Positions 16,525 to 27,700 of a stretch of 64,000 nucleotides of DNA are shown here, piece by piece. Every line of letters begins with the position of its first letter. Position 1 is the stretch's first letter. A program made the translations under genes and the position numbers. The stretch spans positions 3,908,501-3,972,500 of the forward strand of contig NZ_JADBEG010000001.1 in NCBI RefSeq assembly GCF_014873755.1. Direction: 5' to 3'. The stretch comes from Amycolatopsis lexingtonensis. GTDB taxonomy: Bacteria; Actinomycetota; Actinomycetes; Mycobacteriales; Pseudonocardiaceae. The notes beneath the pieces were generated by a model. That model saw only the letters and a list, made by a program, of their open reading frames with translations, had not been told where the DNA came from and searched no databases.

Positions 16525-18849
16525 TCAACCAGCTTCCGCACCCAGACGCGATTGATCACCGTGTAGGAACTTGATGATCTCTTGAGTGACTTTGTGGGAA
16601 CCTCCGAGCAACTGCTTGAAGTTCAACTCAATTTCGAGACTTTGTCGGCGAATTGGAATAGATCGATCACGCTGCCCATAGAAACCAGTGTTACAAAGAA
16701 GCAACCGTGCGATCTCAGCGTCAGAGCCTTCGGAGTCGAGCAGTCGTCGCCATTCATCAACCATCTTATTCAACAGAACTTTTGCCAGTTCTTTCTTGCC
16801 AGCCTGGGCGATACATTGGGCTTCACTGTATCGATGCACGAAAACCCAGGCATTACTGCGGTCGACACCCAGCGTCCGCTCGACATCGCATGCGAGCCGC
16901 CGATACATTTCCGCTGCACGTTCCGGATCGCCCGCCCGGGCAGTAAAATTCGCGAGGCCGCCACGCGTCTGGAAGACACGAGGGTCGTCAATTCCGAGAA
17001 TACGTTCTCGATCACCAACCAAGTCGCTGAGCAACGCGGCCGCTCGACGAGGGCTACCCGCGTCACCAATACATGTGGCCATGCAGTGACGGGTCATCAG
17101 CGTGTCGGGATCATCTACACCCAACGCGAGCTGTTGCTCCTTGAGGAGCACAGTGAACTCTGCCAGCGCAGCAGAGTGATCACCCAAGGTCATGAGGTGG
17201 TCTGTGCGCTCATGACGTGCATCAAGTGTATCCCGGTGCCTCGGACCCAATATTTGCTCTTGGTCAGCAACCAAAGCGGTGTACAACTCGACAGCTCGCG
17301 CAAGATTACCCGAGCTTGCAGTGTTCAAAGCTAGAAAGTAACGAGCACGCAGAGTGCCGGCAATATCAGGATCGTTACTTTGCTCGCGCCGTCCCACAAT
17401 TTGCTCGAGCATCCGCACGGCCGTCCCGTTGTCACCCGTAGCTCCTATCGCGCTCGCCCATTTCCAGTCCGCATTAGCGATTCCATAGTCGGCAGCCTTT
17501 CGATAAGCGGCGACCGCAGCGTCAACCATAAACCGCCTGGATGCCGATTCACCGATAGCATCGACAACATCGGGAGTAGCTCGATCGATCAACACGTCCC
17601 ACGTTGCCCGAGGAACGCGGTCCGCGCCAGGAAGATCGACAAGGTAGTCGAAAGCGATGAAATGGTTGCTGATACCACAAGGCAGCAGGAGGCTACTGGT
17701 GCCATGACTCGGCGTAGTGGCCCAAGCCAAGGCCTCGTCAACAGGTTCCGGGCGCAGGAGCGGACCTCCCTGAGCCTCTAGATAGTGTGTCGACAACTCG
17801 ATCAGCAAGTCGAGACTCACCGGTTCGTGATGGCCCGCGCGCCGACAGTCGACACCTGCCGCCACGAGAGCAGCGCCACGGGGATGAGCTCCGGCGCGCC
17901 ATGCATTGCGCCAATCTTTGGCCAATTCCGGGCCTGCGGCGAGCATCTCGGCTAGCCCGAAATGCGCAACATGAGCGAGTGCTCCTCGAATGCGCGGATC
18001 ATCGGCATGCTCGTGAGCCCGGTCAAGCTCGGCCGCACTCCACTTCCGGCGGATCTCGACCACATGGGCCAGCTCGAGAGCGTCACGAGCTGCCCGCCAG
18101 GACTCGCGGTCGAGCCCCGACAAAACTGGTTCCTCCCGTGCACTATAGCGGTCGAATTCCGCGCTTCGCAGGGTCGCCACTACGACACGTCGGTCACCGC
18201 CGCCCGCGAGCCTGCGCACCATGCTCACCGTCAATCCCGCAGGGCCGAGAAACCGCTCCAAGTCGTCTAGCCACACCACACATCGACGCTGGTCCAGCGC
18301 TGTCTGCAAGGCGGTCGGGAGCGAATCACGGCTCGCCGGAACGACAAGCACATGATCAGGAAAAAGTCTCCGAATCGCTTCATAGGCTGCACGCGACTTA
18401 CCGGCGGTCGAATCTCCGGTCAGCAAAACAAATCCGCAGCTCAACAGTAACTCGTCGAGCCGAGCCTGCACGTCGCGAGGAATATAGGGTGGAACCCGAT
18501 CAATGGTAGTTCTATGTCCGTCAGCCCTGTCAAGCGAAGCTGCGGGATGTATCCGCAGAGCGATCGGATCGTCCCAATTACGCACTCGACGCAATCGTCC
18601 TGATCCTTTGCCTGCGAGAACGTGATCAGGGACGGCCTCCCGATAGGCATCCGCTCGCTCCAGGGAAGCTCTACTACGAGCGCTGACAAAGCTGAAAACC
18701 GCAGTTGCGAGGACCGACCCCACTGCGGCAGCTGCTGGCCCGCTCACCCACGCAGCCGCGACTGCGCCCGCAGCGACGCCCAGGACGACCGCGACGAGGA
18801 GCGCCAACCAGATGATCAGGCGGCGCGAACGGGATCGTATCCGCTGCAT
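16525..18849 (-). CDS. Membrane-anchored P-loop NTPase with C-terminal TPR array (STAND-like)
   Basis: A 774-residue protein. Two membrane helices occupy about residues 11-33 and 39-56. A P-loop GDSTAGKS (K151) follows near 145-152 and a Walker B strand CVVWLDDLE near 190-198, with VVVATLRSAEFDRYS as sensor-like strand. A helical region comes next. From about residue 470 to 700 there are TPRs of the kinesin-light-chain type, marked by repeated LGxxxxDTLxxRH elements. The architecture of NTPase plus TPR resembles STAND signalling ATPases, including ones used in defence or secondary metabolism control. GC and codon use are less biased than in the neighbours, suggesting transfer. The second ATG (18849) is preferred because AGGAGG precedes it; the first is at 18861. 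Confidence 0.75.
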   Translation of the reverse strand: MQRIRSRSRRLIIWLALLVAVVLGVAAGAVAAAWVSGPAAAAVGSVLATAVFSFVSARSRASLERADAYREAVPDHVLAGKGSGRLRRVRNWDDPIALRIHPAASLDRADGHRTTIDRVPPYIPRDVQARLDELLLSCGFVLLTGDSTAGKSRAAYEAIRRLFPDHVLVVPASRDSLPTALQTALDQRRCVVWLDDLERFLGPAGLTVSMVRRLAGGGDRRVVVATLRSAEFDRYSAREEPVLSGLDRESWRAARDALELAHVVEIRRKWSAAELDRAHEHADDPRIRGALAHVAHFGLAEMLAAGPELAKDWRNAWRAGAHPRGAALVAAGVDCRRAGHHEPVSLDLLIELSTHYLEAQGGPLLRPEPVDEALAWATTPSHGTSSLLLPCGISNHFIAFDYLVDLPGADRVPRATWDVLIDRATPDVVDAIGESASRRFMVDAAVAAYRKAADYGIANADWKWASAIGATGDNGTAVRMLEQIVGRREQSNDPDIAGTLRARYFLALNTASSGNLARAVELYTALVADQEQILGPRHRDTLDARHERTDHLMTLGDHSAALAEFTVLLKEQQLALGVDDPDTLMTRHCMATCIGDAGSPRRAAALLSDLVGDRERILGIDDPRVFQTRGGLANFTARAGDPERAAEMYRRLACDVERTLGVDRSNAWVFVHRYSEAQCIAQAGKKELAKVLLNKMVDEWRRLLDSEGSDAEIARLLLCNTGFYGQRDRSIPIRRQSLEIELNFKQLLGGSHKVTQEIIKFLHGDQSRLGAEAG

Positions 18850-18861
18850 ACTCCTCCTCAT

Positions 18862-19536
18862 CTATCGAGCGACGTCGTCGCGACTGCATCCAATCTGACC
18901 AGCCAGCTCGCGCAGGCACAAGTGGCACCACATCGAACAGCCATGGACCGCGTTACTCGCTGGGGCCCGCGCTGATCACAAAGAAGAAGCGGCAGTCATG
19001 ATCGACCACGGAATCGCCGCTCTGAGACCGAGCCGAGCCCAGCTCAACCGCAACATCCTGCTCGTTACACTCCGACGCGGTGCGACTAGCGACATCGCAC
19101 CGTCCCAGGCTTCAGATATGCCGGCACCCTCCTTCCCCACGCGCCGCCGTGAAGAAACCAGTCGGCGCTGGCGGCTGGAGCACCGCGTTTGGGCCACTCT
19201 CACTGAAGCTGGCACGGCTCAACGCTGCCATAGACGGGCAGCTGGCCGCCGCTGGCGTACAACTGCTGCCGTGCATCTAGCCCATCGTGCCGGCCCCCGT
19301 GGCAGCGCAGCATCAACAGTGCGGCTGAGTGGGCGCACTACAGCGCTGCGACGCCATTTACGGCCTGCGCCTGCAGATCTCATCTGCGCGTTCGCTGGCT
19401 AGAACGTGGTCATGATCCCGCGCATGCAGTCACCATACTGGGAACAGACCTCGAATTGCCCGCAAAGCAAGCGCTTAGCCGTGGATCCTACGGTGGTCTG
19501 GCGGCCTCCGCCGCAGGCGCTGTACGGCCGCCACGC
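18862..19536. other. Gene-free gap, 675 bp
   Basis: Short frames exist on both strands but none has recognisable motifs or a ribosome site. Composition is mixed and less GC-biased than the YihY gene that follows. I saw no tRNA cloverleaf, terminal repeat or transposase relic. It looks like decayed DNA at the edge of the accessory stretch. Confidence 0.5.
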
Positions 19537-20466
19537 TCAGCGGCCCGACAGGGTGCGGACCACCAGCTCCGCCGACGCGCCCGCGCCCAGCGTCGTGCCC
19601 GCGTAGCGGACGTCCGCCGCGAGCGTGCCCGTCGGTTCGTCGCGGACCGTCAGCCACACCGTGACCATCAGGAGCCAGCGGACGATCAGGTAGCCGAACA
19701 GCAGGAGGCCGACCAGGGTGCCGAAGGCCGCGACCGCCGGGGAGCGGCCCAGCAGGTGCAGGTACAGGCCGCCGGCCTGCTGGATCGCGCCGAGGCCGAC
19801 CGCGGCGGCGCCTGCCGGGCGGAGGGTCGAGCGCAGGGGTAGTGGGCGGCGGGGCAGGCGGGCCAGGCACCAGGCGATGACCAGCCAGTTCGCCGCGAGC
19901 CCGAGCAGCAGCGAGCCCGCGACCAGCACGAAGTGCGCGAACCCGCCGTCCAGGCCGGTCAGCCGGAGCAGGGCCGCGCCGGCCGCGCCGGTCAGGGACG
20001 CCAGGCCGAAGGAGAGCGCCATCGCCAGGCCGACCCCGACGAGCACCAGGACGTCGGTGACGATGCCGCGCAGCAGGGGCCGCGAGGTGCGTTCCTGGCC
20101 GAGCATCGCGGTGACGGCGTCGCGGACGTTGCTGATCCAGCTCCAGCCCGAGTACCCGGCGACGGCCAGCGCGAGCAGCCCGATCCGGCCGCGCTCGCCG
20201 ACCACGGTGTGCACGACGTCCGTGGCCTGGCCCGCGAGTTCGGGCGGCAGCGAGCTGCCGATGACGTGGTCGAGCTCGGCGGCCAGGATGCGGTCGCCGG
20301 CCAGCACGAAGCCGGTCACCGAGACGGCGACCATGATCAGCGGGACGAGCGCGAGCAGGCTGAAGAACGTCACGGCGGCGGCGTAGTGGTCGCCGTCGCG
20401 CTCCCGGTACCGGGCAAGCGTCGCCCCGGCTCGCCGGAACCCCTTCTTCACCACTCCACGCACCAC
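19537..20466 (-). CDS. YihY/BrkB family inner-membrane protein
   Basis: A 309-residue protein with six or so membrane helices. The family start AAAVTFFSLLALVPLIMVAV lies near residue 29 and the motif SGWSWISNVRDAVTAMLG near 106. Later helices include VLVLVGVGLAMALSFGLASL and AFGTLVGLLLFGYLIVRWLLM. The function of the family is not established; it was once called ribonuclease BN in error. Length is slightly shorter than the usual 320-350. It stands alone between the gene-free gap and the convergent-free fahA operon on the same strand. Confidence 0.88.
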   Translation of the reverse strand: MVRGVVKKGFRRAGATLARYRERDGDHYAAAVTFFSLLALVPLIMVAVSVTGFVLAGDRILAAELDHVIGSSLPPELAGQATDVVHTVVGERGRIGLLALAVAGYSGWSWISNVRDAVTAMLGQERTSRPLLRGIVTDVLVLVGVGLAMALSFGLASLTGAAGAALLRLTGLDGGFAHFVLVAGSLLLGLAANWLVIAWCLARLPRRPLPLRSTLRPAGAAAVGLGAIQQAGGLYLHLLGRSPAVAAFGTLVGLLLFGYLIVRWLLMVTVWLTVRDEPTGTLAADVRYAGTTLGAGASAELVVRTLSGR

Positions 20467-20533
20467 CGGCCGACCCTCTCATCCGCACGTGTCCTCCGCA
20501 GTCCGGACACGGCGGGAGCCGGATCGTCACGCG

Positions 20534-21739
20534 CTAGCCGGGCACCACCGTGCCCCGCACGTCGCCGAACCCGATCCGCGTGCCGCCGGGGCCGGGCGCC
20601 GTCGCGCTGATGACGACCTCGTCGCCGTCCTCCAGGAACGTGCGGGTCTGACCGCCGGGCAGCTCGATCGGTTCCCGCCCGCCCCAGGACAGTTCGAGGA
20701 ACGAGCCGCGCTGGTCGCGCTCCGGGCCGGTCACCGTGCCCGACGCGTAGAGGTCGCCCGTGCGCAGGTGCGCGCCGTTGACGGTCAGGTGGGCCAGCTG
20801 CTGCGGAGCCGTCCAGTACTGCGTGGCGAACGGCGGGCTCGACACCAGGTGGCCGTTGAGCCGGATCTCCAGGGCCAGGTCCAGGCCCCAGTTCTCACCG
20901 GTCCGCAGGTATTCGAACGGCTCCGGGTCCTGCGGCGGGCCCGCGACGCGCGCGTGCTCCAGCGCCGCCAGCGGGACGATCCACGGCGACACCGACGTCG
21001 CGAACGACTTGCCGAGGAACGGGCCCAGCGGCTGCATCTCCCACGCCTGGATGTCGCGGGCCGACCAGTCGTTGACCAGGCAGACGCCGAACACGTGGTC
21101 CGCGAAGTCCGCAGTGGACACTCCGGTGCCCGGCGTGGACGGCACGCCGACGACGAAGCCCACCTCCGCCTCGATGTCCAGCAACCGCGACGGCCCGAAC
21201 GAAGGAGCTTCGGCGGTGCGCGGCTTGCGCTGCCCGTGCGGCCGGACGACCGGCGTACCGGACGCCACGACGGTGCCCGCCCGGCCGTGGTAGGCGATCG
21301 GCACGTGCTTCCAGTTCGGCGGCAGCTCGGTGGCGTCCGGCCGGAAGATCCTCCCGGCGTTGAGCGCGTGGTGCTCGCTGGAGTAGAAGTCGACGTAGTC
21401 GGCGACCTCGAACGCCAGGTGGGTGTTCACTTCGGCGAGCGGCACGAGGTGCGGCCGGAGCTGGTCGGCGTACCGGGGTTCGGTCAGCCATTCCCGGACG
21501 CTCTCGCGGACCTCCCGCCAGGTGCCCGGCCCGGCGGCCAGCAGCGGGTTGAGCACTCCGCCGGTGAGCAGCGGCGCGAACGCCGCCGCGGTCTCGGCCG
21601 CCGCGGCGGTCAGGTCGAGGACCTGGTCGCCGACGGGCACGCCGATCCGGCGCTCGGGCGCGCCGGCCACCGAGAACACGCCGTAGGGCAGGTTGTCCAG
21701 GCCGAACGGCGTGTCCTCGGGGAGTTCGAGCCAGGTCAC
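20534..21739 (-). CDS. fahA: Fumarylacetoacetase
   Basis: A 401-residue fumarylacetoacetate hydrolase, last enzyme of tyrosine/homogentisate breakdown, giving fumarate and acetoacetate. The N-terminal domain begins TWLELPEDTPFGLDNLPYG. The catalytic domain contains YVDFYSSEHHALNAG, IAYHGRAGTVV, LDIEAEVGFVVG and VNDWSARDIQAWE, which carry the metal and catalytic residues. The C-terminal strands read GDLYASGTVTGP and FLEDGDEVVI. The GTG start overlaps the stop of the DUF885 gene (GTGA), so it is coupled to it. No homogentisate dioxygenase is in the window. Confidence 0.93.
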   Translation of the reverse strand: MTWLELPEDTPFGLDNLPYGVFSVAGAPERRIGVPVGDQVLDLTAAAAETAAAFAPLLTGGVLNPLLAAGPGTWREVRESVREWLTEPRYADQLRPHLVPLAEVNTHLAFEVADYVDFYSSEHHALNAGRIFRPDATELPPNWKHVPIAYHGRAGTVVASGTPVVRPHGQRKPRTAEAPSFGPSRLLDIEAEVGFVVGVPSTPGTGVSTADFADHVFGVCLVNDWSARDIQAWEMQPLGPFLGKSFATSVSPWIVPLAALEHARVAGPPQDPEPFEYLRTGENWGLDLALEIRLNGHLVSSPPFATQYWTAPQQLAHLTVNGAHLRTGDLYASGTVTGPERDQRGSFLELSWGGREPIELPGGQTRTFLEDGDEVVISATAPGPGGTRIGFGDVRGTVVPG

Positions 21740-24700
21740 GAGGGCTCCCCCGCCCGGGCGGCCACCCAGTCGGCCACGACCGTCGCCAGCACGGAGAGCG
21801 GGAGCGTTCCGCTGCCCAGGACCGTGTCGTGGAACTCGCGGATGTCGAACCGGTCGCCCAATGTCTGCTCCGCTTCGGCACGCAGGCGCTCGATCTCCAG
21901 GCGGCCCACCATGTAGCTGAGGGCCTGGGCGGGGTGGCCCGCGTAGCGGTCGATCTCCGCTTCGATCTCGATCGGCGCCATCGGGGTGTTGTCCCGCAGG
22001 AAGTCCACCGCGCGCTGCCGGCTCCAGCCCAGCGCGTGCATGCCGGTGTCGACCACCAGCCGGCCCGCCCGCATCGAATCCTGCGTCAGCAGCCCGAACC
22101 GCGAGACGTCGTCGGAGTACAAGCCCATCTCGTCGGCCAGCCGCTCGGCGTACAGGCCCCAGCCTTCGACGTAGGCGTTGAACATGCAGATCCGGCGCAG
22201 CAGCGGCACCCCGGTCAGCTGCTGCGCGAGCGTCAGCTGGAAGTGGTGCCCCGGCACGGCTTCGTGGAACGCGACGGACTCGCTCAGCGTCCGCTGCCGC
22301 TGCTCCGCCTCGTTCGTGTTGGCGTAGTAGGTGCCCGGCCGCGAACCGTCCAGCGACGGGTCGATGTAGTACGCGATCGAGCCGCTTGCGGCCTCGGCCG
22401 GGGGCACCGGCGCGACCTCGCAGCGCTGCTCCGGGACGCGCAGGAACCATTGCGGTGCCACGGCTTCCGCACGGGCGATCGTCCGGCGGGCCGCCTCCAG
22501 CAGCTCCTCCCCGTCCCGCCAGCGCAACGCCGGGTCGGTGCGGATCCGCTCGAAGATCTCGGCGAGCTCGGTGGTGCCGAACACCTTCGCGCCCAGCTCC
22601 CGGTACTCCCCCGCCAGCCGCTCGATGATCGCCAGCCCGGTGTCGTGCAGTTCCTGGGCCGTGCGCTCGGTCGTCGTCTCGGCGCGGATCAGGGCCGCGT
22701 ACCGCTCCGCGCCGCCGGGCAGGTCACCCAGGCCCGGCGACGTCTCCGGCCGCGCGACCGGGACGACCTCGCCGGCCAGGAAGTCGCGGTACCGCGCGTA
22801 GGCGGGCCGCACCACCTCGGCGAGCAGCCGGTCGCGCTCGGCCTCGAGCCCGTGGACCGGGACCTTCAGCGGGTCGTCGTCCGGGGCGCCGAGGTAGCGC
22901 TCGACGTACCCGATGCCGATGCGCGCCAGGAACTCCGGCGGCGTCAGCCCCTCGGCCAGCGCCGCGCGCTGCCGCTCGATCAGCTGGTCCAGGTACGTGC
23001 CGACGGCCGCGAGCCGGCTCAGGTAGCCGCGCGCCTTGACCTCGTCGTCCAGCACCGTCTGCGGCAGCTCCACCAGCAGCATCAGCGCCGGGGCGGCCAG
23101 GCCGTCGCTCACCGCGATGTCCGCCCGGCCGGAGTCGAGCAGGTCGATCTCGGTGCGCGCCTGCCAGATCACCACGTCCCGGGTGACGCGCTCGGCCGGG
23201 GCCAGCGCCGTCGCGTCGAGCGCTTCGGCCCGCGCGATGATCCCGGCGAGCCCGGCGCGGTACCGCCCGGCCGCTTCGGCGGTCTGATCGGCCAGCTTGT
23301 CGTGCGCGCCCGGCAGGCCGTAGAGCGACGGGATCAGCGGCTGCGCCTCGAACATCAGGTCCAGGCACTCGTCGGCGAGGCGGTCGGGCGTGTCGGCCTG
23401 CCCGGCCACCCACTCGGCGACGACGCCGGCCAGCACCGGCAGCGGGAGCGTCCCGCTGCCGAGCACGACGTCGTGGAACTCGCGGATGTCGAAGCGGTCG
23501 CCCAGCGCCGCTTCGGCTTCGGCGCGCAGCCGCTGGATCTCCAGGCGCCCCACCATGTAGCCGAGCGCCTGGCCCGGGTTGGCGGCGTACCGGTCGATCT
23601 CGGCCTCGATCTCCAGCCGCGCCATCGGCGTGTGCTCGACCAGGTAGTCGACCGCCTGCTGCCGGCTCCACCCCAGCGCGTGCAGCCCGGTGTCGACCAC
23701 CAGGCGGCCGGCGCGCATCGAATCCTGGGTCAGCATGCCCAGCCGCGAGACGTCGTCGGAGTACAGCCCCATCTCGTCGGCCAGCCGTTCGGCGTACAGC
23801 CCCCAGCCCTCGGCGTACGCGTTCACGTGCGCGATCCGGCGCAGCAGCGGCAACCCGGTGAGGCCCTGGGCGAGGCACAGCTGGAAGTGGTGCCCCGGAA
23901 CGGCTTCGTGGAACGCCACGGCCTCGCTGGTGAACCGCGGCCGCTTGTCGGCCTCGTGGGTGTTCGCGTAGTAGACGCCTGGGCGCGTCCCGTCGAGCGA
24001 CGGCTGGAGGTAGTACGCGATCGTGCCGCTGGCCGCCTCCGCCTCGGGCACCGGCGCCACCGCGCACTGCTGCGCCGGAACCCGCGAGAACCACTGCGGG
24101 GCAACGGCTTCCGCGCGCGTGATGGCGGCCCGGGCGCCGGCCAGCAGCTCCTCGCCGTCCCGCCAGCGCAACGCCGGGTCGGTGCGGATCCGGTCGAAGA
24201 TTTCGGCGAGGTCGGTCGTGCCGAAGAGCTTCGCGCCCAGCTCGCGGTACTCCTCCGCCAGCCGCTCGATCAGCGCCAGCCCGGTCTCGTGCAGGTCTTG
24301 CGCGGTGCGGTCCGTGGTCGTTTCGGCGCGGATCAGCGCCGCGTACCGCTCCGGGCCGCCCGGCAGGTCGCCGATGCCCGGGGACGTCTCCGGCCGCGCG
24401 ACCGGCGCGACCTCGTCGGCCAGGAACGCGCGGTACCGCTCGTACGCCGGGTGGACGACCTCCGCGAGCAGCCGGTCGCGTTCGGCTTCGAAGCCTTCGA
24501 GCGCGTACGGCGGTGTGACCCGCAACGGGTCGCTCTCCGGCGCGGCGAGGTAGCGCTCGACATAGCCGATGCCGGTGCGCACCAGGAACTCCGGCGGCAC
24601 GAGCCCCTCGGCCACCGCGGCGCGCTGCCGGGTGATCACGGCGTCGAGGTAGTCCCCGACGCCGGCGAGCCGGCTCAGGTAACCGCGGACCTTCCGCTCG

Positions 24701-27700
24701 TCGTCCAGCACCGTCTGCGGCAGGTAGAGCAGCAGCTGCAGCGCGGGCGCGCCGAGGCCGTCGCTGACCGCGATGTCGCCGCGGCGCGAGTCGATCTCGT
24801 CGATTTCCGTTCGTGCCTGGGAAAGCACGACCTCGCGGGTGACCCGCTCGGCGGCCGGCAGGCCCGTGGGGTCGAGCGCCTCGGCACGTGCGGCGATCGC
24901 CGCGTACGCGGCCCGGAAGCGGTCTTCCGCGCCCGGATCGGGCAGCTTGTCGTGCTCGCCCGGCAGCCCGAACACCGACGGGTAGAGCGGCTGCCGCTCG
25001 AAGTTGAGCGCCACCAGGTCGTCGGCGAGCCGATCGGGCGTGTCGCCCTGGCCCGCCACCCAGTCCGTGACCACCTTGGCCAGCGCGGACAGCGGCAGCA
25101 TGCCGTGGCCGAGCACGACCTCGTGGAAGCCGCGGATGTCGAACCGCTCCCCCAGCGCCGCCTCGGCTTCCGCCCGCAGCCGCTGGATCTCCAGCCGGCC
25201 CACCATGTACCCGAGCGCCTGCGCCGGCCAGGCCACGTACCGGTCGATCTCGGCCTCGATCTCCAGCCGCGCCATCGGCGTGTGCTCGACGAGGAAGTCG
25301 ATCGCCTGCTGCCGGCTCCAGCCCAGCGCGTGCAGGCCGGTGTCCACCACCAGGCGGCCCGCCCGCATCGAATCCTGCGTCAGCATGCCGAAGCGCGAGA
25401 CGTCGTCGGAGTACAAGCCCATCTCGTCGGCGAGTCGCTCGGCGTACAGGCCCCAGCCCTCGGCGTAGGCGTTGAACATGCCGATCCGGCGCAGCAGCGG
25501 CAGGTCGCGCAGCTCCTGGGCCAGGCTGAGCTGGAAGTGGTGCCCCGGCACGGCTTCGTGGAACGCGATGGCCTCGCTGGTGAACCGCGGCCGCTTGTCC
25601 GCTTCGTGGGTGTTCGCGTAGTAGGTGCCCGGGCGCGTGCCGTCGAGCGCCGGCGGGAGGTAGTACGCGATCGTGCCGCTCGCCGCGTCGGCCTCGGGCA
25701 CCGGCGCGACCTCGCACTTTTCCGCCGGCAGGTGCGAGAACCAGCGCGGGGCGACGGCTTCGGCACGGGCGATGGCGTCCCGCGCCGCGGACAGCAGTTC
25801 CTCGCCGTCGCGCCAGCGCAGGGCCGGGTCGGTGCGCAGCCGCTCGAAGATCTCCGCGAGTTCGGTGGTGCCGAAGACCTTCGCGCCGAGTTCGCGGTAT
25901 TCCGCCCCGAGCTTTTCGATCAGCGCCAGCCCGGTCTCGTGCAGTTCCTGTGCGGTGCGCTCGGTCGTCGTCTCCGCGCGGATCAGCGCCGCGTACCGCT
26001 CCGCACCGCCCGGAACGTGGCTGATCCCGGGCGCGGTGTCGGGCCGCCCGACCGGCTCGACCTCCGCGCGCAGGAAGTCGCGATAGCGCGCGTAGGCCGG
26101 GCGGACGACCTCGGCGAGCAGCCGGTCGCGGTCGGCTTCGAAGTTCTCGACGGCCGCCGTCGTGCCCACCTTGAGCGGATCGCGGTCCGGTGCGGCGAGG
26201 TAGCGGTCGATGTATTCGGCGCCGACGCGGGCGAGGTACGCCGGCGGCAGGAGCCCTTCGGCGAGGCTCTCGCGCTGCCGTTCGGTCAGCGTCGCCAGGA
26301 ACGTCTCGACCGCGGCGAGCCGGGCGAGGTAGCCGCGCGCCTTCTTTTCGTCGTCCAGTTTGTAGTACGGCAGGTACATCAGCAGCTCGAGCGCGGGCGC
26401 GGTGAGCCCGTCGCTGACCGCCATGTCGGCCGTGCGCGCGCCCAGCCTGTCGGCCTCCACCTCGGCGGCGGCGATGACGACCTCGCGCGTGACGGCTTCC
26501 TCCGGGGACAGGCCGGCTTCGGGCAGCGCCCGCGCGCGGGCCGCGAGCCCGGTGTAGGCGGCCCGGAAGCGCTCCTTCGCGGCCCGGGTCTGGTCGGCGA
26601 GCCGGTCGTGGCCGCCGGGCAGGCCCAGCACCGACGGGGTCAGCGGGTCCTGCTCGAACGTCAGCTCGACGAGCTCGCCCGCCAGGCCGTCGACGGTGTC
26701 GCCGTGCCCGGCCACCCACTCGTCGACGACGGCGGCCAGCACCGACAGCGGCAGCGGGCCGCCGGCCAGGACGAGGTCGTGGAACGCGCGGACGTCGAAC
26801 CGCGAGCCGAGCCGCTCCTCGGCGCGGGCCCGGTTCCGCTGGATCTCCAGCCGCCCCACCATGTACGCCAGCGCCTGGCCGGGCCACGCGATGTAGCGGT
26901 CGACCTCGGACTCGATCTCGGCGCGTGCCTCCGGCGTGTGTTCCAGCAGGTAGTCGACGGCCTGCTGCCGGCTCCAGCCCAGCGCGTGCAGCCCGGTGTC
27001 GACGACCAGCCGGCCCGCCCGCAGCGAGTCGCCGGCCAGCATGCCGAGCCGGGCGATGTCGTCGGAGTAGAGCCCCATCTCCCCGGCGAGGCGCTCGCTG
27101 TAGAGGCCCCAGCCCTCGAGGTAGGCGGTGAAGCCGCCGATGCGGCGCAGCAGCGGCAGCTCGGTGAGCCCTTGCGCGATGCTGAGCTGGAAGTGGTGCC
27201 CCGGCACGGCTTCGTGGAACGCGGTCGTCTCGGCCATGTGCCGGAGCCGCTCGGTGGCCTGGTGGGTGTTCGCGAAGTAGATGCCGGGCCGGGAGCCGTC
27301 GGCCGCCGGGCGCAGGTAGTACGCCGCGGGCGCGCCGGGCGCGACCTCCGCCGGCACCGCTTCGACCGTGCACTCCTGCTCGGGGATGCGCCCGAACCAC
27401 TTCGGCGCCTCGGCGGCTGCCCGGGCGACGGCCGTGCGTGCGGTGTCCAGCAGGTCGTCGGCGCTGGCCCAGCGCAGCGCCGGGTCGGTGCGCAGGCGCT
27501 CGAAGATCTCGGCGAGGTCGTCGGTGCCGAACACCTTCTGCCCCAGCTCGCGGTACTCGGCGGCGAGCGAGTCGATGACGTCGAGCCCGATCCGGTGCAG
27601 CTCTTCGGGCGTGTGCCGGGTGGTCGTGTGCATCCGTGCCAAGCGCGCGTACATCTCATCGCCGCCGGGCAGCCACGAGAGGCCGGGCCGGTCTTCGGGC

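Noticed and set aside
15782..16528. Minus-strand frame of about 248 codons
   Set aside because: It spans the IclR relic antisense and the gap; no conserved segment was recognisable.
18976..19402. Overlapping short frames in the gap before YihY
   Set aside because: No ribosome site, no recognisable motif, and codon composition unlike neighbouring genes.
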